From Pomphorhynchus laevis (taxonomy: Eukaryota > Acanthocephala > Palaeacanthocephala > Echinorhynchida > Pomphorhynchidae): a stretch of 64,000 nt of DNA. Made by a program: the position numbers and the translations under genes. This document shows, piece by piece, positions 1 to 9,300 of this stretch (the first letter of the stretch is position 1; each line of letters starts with the position of its first letter). The notes beneath the pieces are model-generated. The model searched no databases and was not told where the DNA came from. It was given only the letters and a program-made list of their open reading frames with translations. The stretch spans positions 1-64,000 of the forward strand of contig WNNJ02002235.1 of NCBI GenBank assembly GCA_012934845.2, given 5' to 3'.

Positions 1-67
1 GTGAAATAGTAAAGAAGTGTTTTATCGTAGACAAAGCTGAAGACCGTGACACATTCTCAACAACTAT

Positions 68-275
68 GGCTCCAACAACTATGTTCTCCGATCCTTCCTC
101 GTCGCCGCCTCACTCACCTGGAATCAACTCCCTCTCGACGTCCGCCGCGCTCCCTCCTTTATCACATTCAAACACCTCCTCCGTTCACACCTTCTCGACA
201 CATGATTTACATTTTTGTTTTGTGGTCATGTAAGCGTGCGCTGGCACGCATTTGCCACGTTAAAATAAATCTTTT
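68..275 (+). mobile_element. LINE family A, 3'-end fragment
   Basis: The last ~140 nt of the ORF2 reading frame and the 3' end of the LINE seen in fuller form at 4.3-8.0 kb. It ends with the family's terminal hairpin (GCGTGC 234-239, loop GCTG, GCACGC 244-249), then ATTTGCCAC and a TTAAAATAAAT tail. It is a 5'-truncated, dead-on-arrival copy. The upstream 67 bases are not recognised. Confidence 0.85.
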
Positions 276-362
276 TTATTCTCATTGCGACACCTTCTTT
301 AAGAAGCGCATTCAAAAGATAGCATAACTTAATTTTTTTTATAAATATATATTTTTATTAAT

Positions 363-413
363 ATATGACAAATACCTTTATATGACAAATACCTTAATAT
401 GACAAATACCTTT
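363..413. repeat. Three tandem 17-bp units
   Basis: Three near-identical 17-bp units (363-379, 380-396, 397-413). Read on the minus strand the unit is the RPL22 codon run for K-R-Y-L-S-Y, so it looks like a slippage expansion of coding sequence exactly where the RPL22 frame ends. Confidence 0.8.
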
Positions 414-698
414 TAGACAATGGAATGCTTGAATTTACTTCAAGCTTTTGGCCTGACTCCTTAACTACCACTTGATCTTTAAGATTGTGAGTTTTGCCAT
501 TAATCTTCATTTTTTCGGTTAAAAACTTTTTCTAAATTGACAAATGAACACGAATTTCAACACGCATAACCTTTGCATTACAAATGAATCAGTGTCCATT
601 ATACCGTCTTCAACCGGTTGAGTACAATCAACTGTATAGTGAACTTGAACCTTTTTCTTCTTTGCTGACAGGGATTTGCTTTTGCTTGACTTTGTAGA
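394..698 (-). pseudogene. RPL22: Ribosomal protein L22 (eL22) fragment, two exons
   Basis: On the minus strand, exon 582-698 (39 codons) follows a CACAATTTTAG acceptor and encodes a lysine-rich start, then HYTVDCTQPVEDGIMD, the eL22 signature. A 50-nt intron (532-581, GTAATG...TTTAG, phase 0) separates it from exon 394-531, which encodes KFLTEKMKINGKTHNL, then PLSKRYL and a stop. eL22 is a 60S ribosomal subunit protein of about 125 residues. Here the first exon is missing (a Naiad end begins near 785), and the C-terminal ~45 residues are replaced by a 17-bp tandem repeat. The retained intron shows it is a piece of a genomic gene, not a retrocopy. It is probably a broken duplicate, since a working copy must exist elsewhere. 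Confidence 0.85.
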
Positions 699-784
699 CT
701 AAAATTGTGGAAGTTTTTTAAACGCTAAAATAAAAATGTCAAAAGCAAATTTTTGAAAAGCAAATTGCATTTAAAAAAGTCATT

Positions 785-1040
785 TTAATGAATTGACTAA
801 TAAATAACAGACGATGTATCAGAATAAGAATTAGAGGTCATCAGGAGGAACTGCTATGCTATCAGGTTACGGTTATATTCCTCTAACAAAGCACCGGGGC
901 AAATACGCGCTAATGACGAATTTCCTCGAAATTCGTGACACTGATTAGTGTAGTAGTGTAGCATATTGTATTATAATAAGAAGCAGATTGTTTATTGACC
1001 ATTCATAAAATGTGTTAGCTTAGTAGTTTAAATAAATGTT
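785..1040 (-). mobile_element. Naiad-type PLE terminal repeat (pseudo-LTR) fragment
   Basis: Matches on the minus strand the end region of the Naiad at 43.1-45.3 kb: the ATTAGTCAATT segment, the CCTCCTGATGACC box and the CATAGCAG arm. The pseudoknot arms are degraded here, but the neighbouring hairpin is still mostly pairable with one compensatory change. It lies back to back with the plus-strand Naiad that follows. Confidence 0.75.
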
Positions 1041-1124
1041 TAAGAATATTAAAAAAGAGTTTGAATTAGTTTTAGTAATATTTTGTAGATTTATTTATTT
1101 ATTTTGTCTCATTTTATTTTTATA

Positions 1125-2700
1125 GCAACCTAGATGACTCTAGGTTAATATAAAAACAACATCAAGCAGAAAATAGTAAAATATATAAATCAACACAATA
1201 ATATAATGAATAAATTTAAACTCTTAAGTGGCAAATTTTTATGGATGGAAAAAAAACTGAATAAAAAATAATAAAAAAAATAAATAAATAATGAATAAAA
1301 AATATATAATAATACTGAATACGAAATATACGGTATTCAGCAACACATATATAAACTATATTTCATAGGATATAATATTTGATATTAATAGGACATGATA
1401 TTGAAAACTGTAAAATTATTTATTTCGGAACATATTATTGAATAAAATAAGTCAATATTAAATCAAAAACTACAAGAGAGAGAAGATTTTAGGATAAACT
1501 CCATTAGGATTGAATGACGTGTTACAAGGAATTGGCAGAAGTAGTATAATACATAATATACAACTATATTATAATAATCCGGTTAAACGCAAACCAAGAA
1601 GTCATGGTGATAAAAGGAATAGGAAAAATAGAGTTAAAAATATTAAAAAAGATATGTATATAAATGAACAATTAGAAATATTAAAACAACTTTTAAGAGA
1701 TAATAAGCTAAAAGATCTTTATGTAAATATAAGAAGTTTTTCTAAAGATATCATATGTTCAATAAATCAAAAATTAATTAACGACTATGATAGGCTAAGT
1801 TGTATAATAGACAGTTATTGTAATACAAAATACTATAATCGTACAATAAATGTAAATAATAACAATAGAAAATATACATTAACCATAAACTTCATTAATA
1901 AATGTATAGATAACATAAATATAGCCGGACTTTTAAATAATTCTAAAAGTAAAGAAATAATAGGGTCAGATTTAAGTAAATATATTCCTAAAATAAGGTA
2001 TAAACTCCTACCACTATTAGGACAAAAAATTTGTAATTATAATAAAGAATTAGAATCAATATGTAACGATAATATTAGAAACATAATGGAAAGCAGAATG
2101 CAATTGTAAAAGTCTTAGTTTTGATAAAATAAATGAACATATATGTACCCATAATCTAGAATTAATTGAAAATTGTGAATTAAGAAAGCTGCTATCAAAA
2201 GGGTATAAATATAGATTAAATAACAACAACGACAAAAATAAAATTTACAATTCGTTATATAATAACTTAAATGATTACTTTAGTAAGCTGATTAATAGTG
2301 AAAGCTCGAATATATCTAAGATAAAAATTTGGAAAGATTATATATTTGATAAAATTAAAAATAAAATGAAAATAACAAACAATTATAAAAGGAAAGATAA
2401 AATTAATAAAGATATGTATAAAGAACTTACTAAATTAAAGGATAACTATATAATAACAACTATTGATAAAGCTAGTAATAACTTTGTCTTCATATGCAAA
2501 AAGCTTTATTATGATATACTAATGAAAGAGGTTAATTCTAATGATTTAAATGTAAATCCAACATATGAACGTAGTGAGTTGAGTTTAGAAACAATTATTA
2601 CAAGTCACTGTTCTATAATGGATAAAAAGGGTATAAAGGTTGAATTGGATAAAAATCCTATAATATACCTATATTATATTGGAATCCAAAATTAGATAAA
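1125..2700 (+). mobile_element. Naiad-type Penelope-like element, partial, tandem arrangement
   Basis: Order on the plus strand: the end of an RT frame (about 1125-1255, IKQKIVKYINQHN followed by SGKFLWM), then the end of a GIY-YIG region (about 1365-1510), an open stretch of basic linker (1510-2109, KRKPRSHGDKRNRKNR), then the CxC segment (ECNCK near 2090-2110) and RT fingers up to 2700 (IDKASN, NPTYERSELS). The C-terminal end of one copy therefore precedes the N-terminal part of another, the partial-tandem structure known for PLEs. Frame breaks separate the parts. Base composition is extremely AT- and Asn-codon-rich, unlike the LINEs nearby. Confidence 0.8.
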
Positions 2701-2705
2701 AATCC

Positions 2706-3590
2706 ATGGTTAATGTATATTGGTTAACCAATATGGTTAATGTATATTTTCTATTGTTATTATTTACATTTATTGTATGATTATAGTATTTTGTATTACA
2801 ATAACTGTCTATTATACAACTTAGCATATCATAGTCGTTAATTAATTTTTGATTTATTGAACATATGATATCTTTAGAAAAACTTCTTATATTTACATAA
2901 AGATCTTTTAGCTTATTATCTCTTAAAAGTTGTTTTAATATTTCTAATTGTTCATTTATATACATATCTTTTTTAATATTTTTAACTCTATTTTTCCTAT
3001 TCCTTTTATCACCATGACTTCTTGGTTTGCGTTTAACCGGATTATTATAATATAGTTGTTTATTATGTATTATACTACTTCTGCCAATTCCTTGTACCAC
3101 GTCATTCAATCCTAATGGGTACATGGAATTAAGCGTTTTAATCCAAAAATCTTCTTTTTCTAATAGTTTTTGATTTAATATTGAAATGTTTTCTTCGATA
3201 ATATGTTCTAAAATAAATAATTTACAGTTTTTAATATCATGTCCTATTAATCTCATATGTTTATGAAATATAGTTTGACTATTATGCTGTATATTATATA
3301 TGTGTTGCCTAAACCTAGTTTTTAACATTTGATATGTTTTTCCTATATATTGCAATCCACATGTGCATTGTATTAGATACACTACACCTGCGGTATTGCA
3401 GTTACAATTATTATTAATATTTAATGAAAAACATTTGTTTGTCGTATTACTTACGATACAATTATTATTATTTATAACATCACAAACTATACAATTTTTT
3501 CTGTTACATTTAAAAGATCTAAAATTGAAATCATTAGTACTTACGTATTTTTCCAATCTGGTTGAGTACATGTAACTTTTAAGTCATAAT
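2706..3590 (-). mobile_element. Naiad-type PLE: N-terminal GIY-YIG endonuclease and linker (frame 2669-3571)
   Basis: A 300-codon open frame on the minus strand (stop near 2669, first Met ending at 3571). Visible motifs: cysteine cluster C22/C27/C30, VVY at ~63-65, YIG at ~75-77, KTRFRQH at ~84-90 and a Glu in the KEDF region near 140, the layout of a GIY-YIG nuclease, which makes the nick that primes PLE insertion. It is followed by the linker that in the neighbouring plus-strand copy runs on into the CxC segment and RT. The nuclease thus lies N-terminal to the RT, the permuted order of Naiad/Chlamys PLEs. The copy ends near 2740 at an ATTGGTTAACCAAT palindrome joining it tail-to-tail with the plus-strand copy. 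Confidence 0.85.
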
Positions 3591-4274
3591 TTTTAACGTT
3601 GCTTTTTCGGTGTCGCCACCTAGTTTAGTTGACTCGGACTAAACTTACAACGGGCCATCCAGCAGCATCTGACAGGGGGCTGCCCTGCTTAAGGCGGTTG
3701 CAGGCTGGAACAAGATCTATAAAGATCTACCACCTTCACTCCACGCGCTACGCGACCTAGCTATTGGCCATTACCTGGTCTCTTAAACGTGATCACGTGA
3801 AGCAGTTTACATTTTAAAGTGTAAACACCTTGGGATGCAAACTTCTCCCTTTTTTAAATTTTACTTTCTGATAAATAATTGTAATAAATAATTTTAAATA
3901 ATGGAATTGAAAAATATGTATTTTAGAATTAAAGATAAATTTGACTTGGACAAAAAAGTATCAAAATTCATTTGATACAAGTGCGTTATAACTTACCTTA
4001 GTGGCAACAACCATTACTTCGGGACAATCTAAAATAACAAATCAAACAGACATATTAATAAAATGATTGTTTTTATACGTTATTTCGAAACTTTATTATA
4101 TAATTAAAGAACTCGAAATTTATCTATTTCAAACATTTAACTTTTTTAATCCGATTACTATATTTAACGTGTCGACTAAACACACAACCCTATTAATAAA
4201 GTCAAACGTATAATTGAACCGATAGATTTGAACGATTGTTTAAATATTTTATTTATAAACTAATTTTCGCTCAA
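3591..4274. other. Unassigned interval
   Basis: No gene recognised. 3640-3800 is a GC-richer island in AT-rich surroundings. It is preceded by an 8-bp hairpin (3622-3629 with 3638-3645) and contains ACGTGATCACGT near 3786. A plus-strand open stretch (~3690-3785) would read AGWNKIYKDLPP but matches nothing I know. 3850-4270 is plain AT-rich DNA. Confidence 0.4.
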
Positions 4275-4310
4275 TGATTGAGAACATATTAAGGGTAATC
4301 TACCGAGACA

Positions 4311-5063
4311 GTGACGGAGCCGCAAATTGTTACAACTAATGTATATTCACTCCCCGACACCCCACGTCCCGTCCTTCCCGTCTCGTCTCTCAATACCTTG
4401 CATCCATCAATCAAAATCACCTCAACCAACCTCCACTATCCTTCCACTCATAACCTTTCCTCACATCGCTTGCCACCCTCTTTATTATCATTATCCTCTA
4501 TGTCTCCCGTCGTCAAACCAAATCCCTCCAAATCATCAACTGCCAGCTCTTCTATCGTAATCTCACCAACTCACGTCAGTCGTCCTCCTTTACGGAAGCG
4601 CTTTGCTTCTCGCGATCGTTGCGTCATTGTCACTAATATCACGCCTTCTAACTCCTTATCTCCACAAGCACGTCTAGAACACGATGTTCGGCCTTCAGAT
4701 CCATCCTTTCGTCTATTGTCCCTGCGGATAAACCTTCCTTTTTCAAGGACATTTCTCCTGTCGCATTCATCCGTCTAAACAAATCTTCTCAATCTAATCC
4801 TTCCCAGCCCCCTCTCCTAAAAATTGTTTTCAAGCATCGCTCTCACGCGTCTTCTGTCCTCTCTCAACGATTCAAACTCATGTCATCTTCAACCACTCAA
4901 ATTTTCCCCGATCGCGCTCCTTCTGAAATCGCTCAAATCTCTTGCCCGCATCACAAAACGTCGTCGCGAGGAAAACGGCAAAATCTCACTCTCCATCCGA
5001 AAAATAGACGGAAATTTTCAAGTTGTCCACACCCGTCCAAAAATTCGATGGCGCTCCATCTAA
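4311..5063 (+). pseudogene. LINE family A ORF1 (broken)
   Basis: A Ser/Pro-rich N-terminal stretch (4311-4778), then FASRDRCVIVTNI, which parallels SASRDRCILFANL in the intact family C ORF1, and at the end (about 5010-5063) NFQVVHTRPKIRWRSI, parallel to NFRVVRRKPFVRWKPL of family C. The last part is in a different frame from the first, so at least one frameshift separates them. ORF1 proteins of these LINEs are thought to bind the element RNA. No zinc-binding start is visible here, unlike families C and D. Confidence 0.6.
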
Positions 5064-7975
5064 CTAATGTGTCTTCTCCACTAGACTCTTTCGCCACAAC
5101 ACACGGTTTCCGCCTCGGTCTCCTTAACACTAGATCTATTCTCAATAAATCCGATTTTATCCTCAACCTATTCACCAAGCAATCCATCGATCTCTTCTGC
5201 CTCACCGAATCCTGGCACTCAGATTCCGACGACCTTTCCATTCGCCGTCTGCTCTCTGCCGGTTGCTCCCTAGTCGAATCCGCCCGCCCCCTCAGCTCAT
5301 ACCCTTCTAAATTCTCTAATCATGGCGGCATCGTCGCATTCGCGCGTCACCCAGCGTCTATTCGCAAAATCAATCCCCCTTTCAGTCCTTGCTCTTTTGA
5401 ATTGCTCACTTGTCGTTATTCTAACCCGATCACTCTAGATCTCGCCATTGTATACCGTCCTGGTTCATCAGCTCCTACAGCCTTATTTTTTACCAAACTC
5501 GCTGACCTCCTTTCTCATTGTTCTTTGTCCTCAATCCCTTCACTCGTTCTAGGCGACTTCAATATCCGCCTAGACCGCCCCTCTTCCACAGATTCCATCC
5601 GCTTCATCAACATTCTATCCAACTACAATTACAAACTAATCTCCACTGCCCCCACACATATACTTGGCGGGGCACTCGACATCATCGCTGTCCCTGATCA
5701 TTTTGCTGCCTACACCTCACTGTCCATCTCTGATCCTGGTCTATCCGATCACTTTCTTATCACCCTTGATCTCGCTCGCAACCACACCCCTCCTCACACA
5801 CCTACAATCCTACGTCGCCCTTGGAGAAATCTTGACCTCTCCCTTCTCCGCTCTGCCTTACTCAAATCGTCTCTATCATTACCCACAATAACATATTCAT
5901 CTCCTCACGATCTCGCCTTTCTTTTCGACTCTAAACTCACATCAACTCTCGATATTCTCTTGCCCTTCAAGTCTTACCCACACCGTCGCTTGCACCGTGC
6001 CCCATGGTTTTACATCCAACGCCTACTCTCAAAGCGTCGACTGCGCCATGCTTTTCGAGTCTATCACCGCTCTCTCAGACGTGATTTCCGCTCGATCACT
6101 CCGTCTTTCCGTGATTCCTATCTTGCTCTTCGCCGGTCTCATCTCAACCTACTACGTACCAAATGCAACTCCTTCTGGCAGCATAAAATCATCACTTCAT
6201 TCAACTCTAAGATTCTCTGGCATACTTTTAACTCAATCCTGGCTCGTTCCTCTACGCCGTGCAACATCAATGCTAATGATTATTCGTCATTTCTCCAGAC
6301 TAAAGTATCCACGCTGCTCTCTCACACCCCAGTCTCCATCCTATCCCACTCTGCCCAGTCTACTCTCATCCTTCCGGAACTCTTTCATCTTCTCCCTGTA
6401 TCACCTACAGAAGTATCATCTGTCCTCATGTCCTTGCCCAACAACACATCACCTCCCGATCCCCTGCCTACCCACATATTAAAATCTATATGCTCATCGA
6501 TATCCCCATTTATCACAACCTTGTTTAACTCGTCCATCCGCAGTCGTATCTTCCCTTCACACTGGAAATCCGCAATCGTTCGTCCCCTCCTTAAGAAACA
6601 ATCGCTCGACCCCTCCCTTCCTTCTAGCTATCGCCCCATTTCACTACTCCCTACTCTTTCAAAGCTCTTAGAACGCCTCATCTTAATACAAATCAACGCT
6701 TATCTCTCCACATATAATCTGTACCCTCCTTTCCAATCCGCTTTCCGCTCTAATCACTCGACAGAAATCGCATGCATAAAAGTGTACAACGACTTACTCA
6801 TTTCTCGAGACAAGGCTCTATATAGTGTTCTCATCTCCCTCGACCTCTCCTCCGCATTCGACATTGTCGACCACTCCGTCCTCCTTTCTCGCCTTCGTTA
6901 TGATTACGGCTTTTCTTCCTCCTCCGTAGCTTGGTTCGCCTCATATCTATCCGACCGTTCCTTTCGCGTCTGTTCTAATTCATCATCCTCCCCTCCCATC
7001 CCTATTTTTTGCGGGGTTCCACAAGGTTCAGTCCTAGGTCCCCTGCTTTTCTCTCTTTTGCTTGGCGATCTCTCTCCATTTATCAAACCTTACTCCTTTA
7101 ACGTCATGCAATACGCCGATGACATTCTAATCTATGCTCATGCACCCGCACATCGCATACACGATATCGGCATTTCTGCCTTCAACTGTCTTTCTTCTAT
7201 CTACAAACGTCTCTCCAATCTCCATCTCGTTCTAAACGCGAAAAGTCCAAAATAATGTGGATTCTTCCCCGTAAACCAAACATATCTCCTCCCATTGTAT
7301 ATTTTGCCTCATCGATCATCCCTAACGTCCACAATCTCACTTTCTTAGGCTTCCATTTCGATGATCACCTTTCCCTTAAACCCTTCGTCCGTGACAAGGT
7401 CTGCTCGTCTAACTTAATTCTCCGTGACATCCGCCGTATCCGCCCCCTTATCGACTTCCGTTCTTGTATGTCTCTTCTTTCATCGCTTCTTTTCCCTAAA
7501 ATCGATTACTGCCTTAGCCTTTTCGCCAATTCTTCAAAAATCCATCATCCTACCCCTACAACGAATAATCAACACCGCCGTTCGAGTGCTCTTTCGTCTC
7601 CGTCGCTTCGACCACACATCCACATATTTTGCCCAACTCTCCTGGCCCACCATCCACATCCGCATCAAACTCCGCCTTCTTCTCGTTACTTTTCGTCTCA
7701 TCGCTGTCGGCTCCCCATCGTTCATCAACCTTCCTTTCTTAGACGATACTCGCCCCACCTCGCTATCGCTTCGTTCCTGTCATACCCTCTTACTCCACGT
7801 TCCCAATTACTCTAACAACTACGGTCTCCGATCCTTCCTTGTTGCCGCCTCACTCGCCTGGAATCAACTCCCCTCGACGTCCGCCGCGCTCCCTCCTTTA
7901 TCACATTCAAATACCTCCTCCGTTCACACTTGTTCGACACACGATTTACATTTTTGTTTCGTTGTGGTCATGTAA
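4880..7975 (+). pseudogene. LINE family A ORF2: endonuclease-reverse transcriptase
   Basis: The main open frame runs 4880-7255, overlapping the ORF1 end. Endonuclease motifs: LLNTRSILNK, CLTESWH, VYRPGS, LGDFNIRLDRP (near 5550) and LSDHF. RT motifs: SSYRPISLLPTLSKLLERL, FRSNHSTE, SLDLSSAFDIVDH, GVPQGSVLGPLLF (near 7015) and YADD at 7112-7123. A 1-nt deletion near 7240 and a later shift near 7535 move the C-terminal domain (RIRPLIDF..., LRSFLVAASLAWNQLP) into other frames, ending about 7950. The protein would nick target DNA and prime cDNA synthesis. It is not functional as it stands. Assignment to the CR1/L2 group rests on the HSTE and YRPIS motifs. Confidence 0.85.
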
Positions 7976-8035
7976 GCGTGCGCTGGCACGCATTTGCCAC
8001 ATTTAAATAAATCTTTTTTAACAGTAAACAGGACG

Positions 8036-8596
8036 ATAATTATCAAGAAAATGAAGGGCTATGAATAAATACAATGCGGAAAGCAATGATAAGAATTTGA
8101 GCACGACTTTGAGTACGCCGTCATTAATCAGTCGAATGTATGTGATTTAACTGTATATCCACTTTTTTACATGTTAATCAGATTTCAATATAATAAAAAT
8201 ACTCGTGCACCGCTAAGTGGACGAATAAGTCCATTTAGAGTGATACATTTCAAATTACAATTAAATTAGGTTTCAATCATTAATTTTCTAATATTCAAAT
8301 TTTACCATTTCATTTGCGTGACATATACCTTAAAAGAACCACAATTAGATACACCACAATTAGATACATATTGTAGAAGTGAAAGGTATCACACACTCGT
8401 TTAATATCAGCTTAAAGTGCCAACTAACCACATATTTTAAAATCAGCAACGAACATTCGCCGGGATTCGTTTATCGCGGTTGAATTACTTATTTAGATTT
8501 AAAACAACTTTGTATTGGCATAATACTTAACTCTTTTATACATAGGTGATTTGAGATTTAAGTTTGCTGTCCGATAAAACCGATTTAGTTTTACGT
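8036..8596. other. Unassigned AT-rich interval
   Basis: No convincing coding region, RNA gene or repeat seen on either strand. Confidence 0.5.
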
Positions 8597-8920
8597 GTCA
8601 AATGCGTGCCTGTGCACGCTTACATGACACCAACAACAAAAATCTGAAAATCTAAATAGTTTCGAGGAAATGGGTACAGAAGCGGCATTTGAATGCAATA
8701 AAGGAGAGAGCGCGACGGATGTCGAGTGGGATCTGGTTCCAGACGAGTGGGGCGGGGCCGAGAACAAACAGCGAACAACATAAAATCGATATCCGAGGAA
8801 GCTATCGTACTATAAAAAGAACATTTTCGCTTGCGATAGTCGTATCTTCCAGCAATTCTTAGCATACACATGCTAAACACGGAAGAATATACGATACCGA
8901 ATATACTGATTTTCATAAAC
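8597..8920 (-). mobile_element. LINE family A-like, 3' fragment
   Basis: The minus strand carries the A-type hairpin (8604-8609 with 8614-8619), a different loop (ACAG) from the main copies, and upstream a decayed C-terminal ORF2 region including WNQIPLDIRRALSFIAFKCR. More diverged than the other A copies, so older or a separate subfamily. Confidence 0.7.
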
Positions 8921-9064
8921 TTTGGTGATTTGTTATTATAAATGAAAAATTAAGTGCAAAAATTAATTTTAGTTTATGAACATCTGAATCTCCTAAATTC
9001 TAGCATTATACAGACTACTATATGTCATAAATTAAAGAGATTAAATTATAGAACTCGTTTTATA

Positions 9065-9300
9065 AATTAAAACTACAGCCTGACGGATTCCTGGTCGACT
9101 GTATTCAGCGAAGCACGCGAACTACTAAACGAGATCACTCTTAATGTGAGGACCCTGCATCACGGCAAACTCGGAAGACTATATCGCCTTTCTCATCGAG
9201 CAGTGAGGCTTTGGAACAAACTTCCAGAGAATATCGTCAACATACTAGCTAAATCATATCAGCTCGTCAAATTACATCTCATACATCTACTGCGTCTAAC
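9065..9300 (+). mobile_element. LINE ORF2 C-terminal fragment (family C-like)
   Basis: Encodes GRLYRLSHRAVRLWNKLPENIV, the conserved end of CR1/Jockey-type ORF2 (compare VTRLSRRVVNVWNSLPEYVV at ~16,060). It runs directly into family B sequence at about 9300, so family B inserted into or beside it. Confidence 0.6.

Larger units (their letters stand above)
4275..8035 (+). mobile_element. LINE family A (CR1/L2-like), near full length
   Basis: A non-LTR retrotransposon with an ORF1-like region, an ORF2 with apurinic-type endonuclease plus RT, and a 3' end formed by a GCGTGC/GCACGC hairpin, ATTTGCCAC and TTTAAATAAAT. It is C-rich on the coding strand, with strong Ser/Pro/Leu codon bias, unlike flanking DNA. 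Partial copies lie at 68-275, 33.54-34.57, 47.36-48.37 and 55.33-55.84 kb. The element is mutated but fairly young: the frame is broken in only a few places. Confidence 0.85.

Noticed and set aside
4327-4560. Separate small proteins in alternative frames of the C-rich LINE regions
   Set aside because: They are frame shadows of ORF1/ORF2, whose codon bias removes stops in the other frames.
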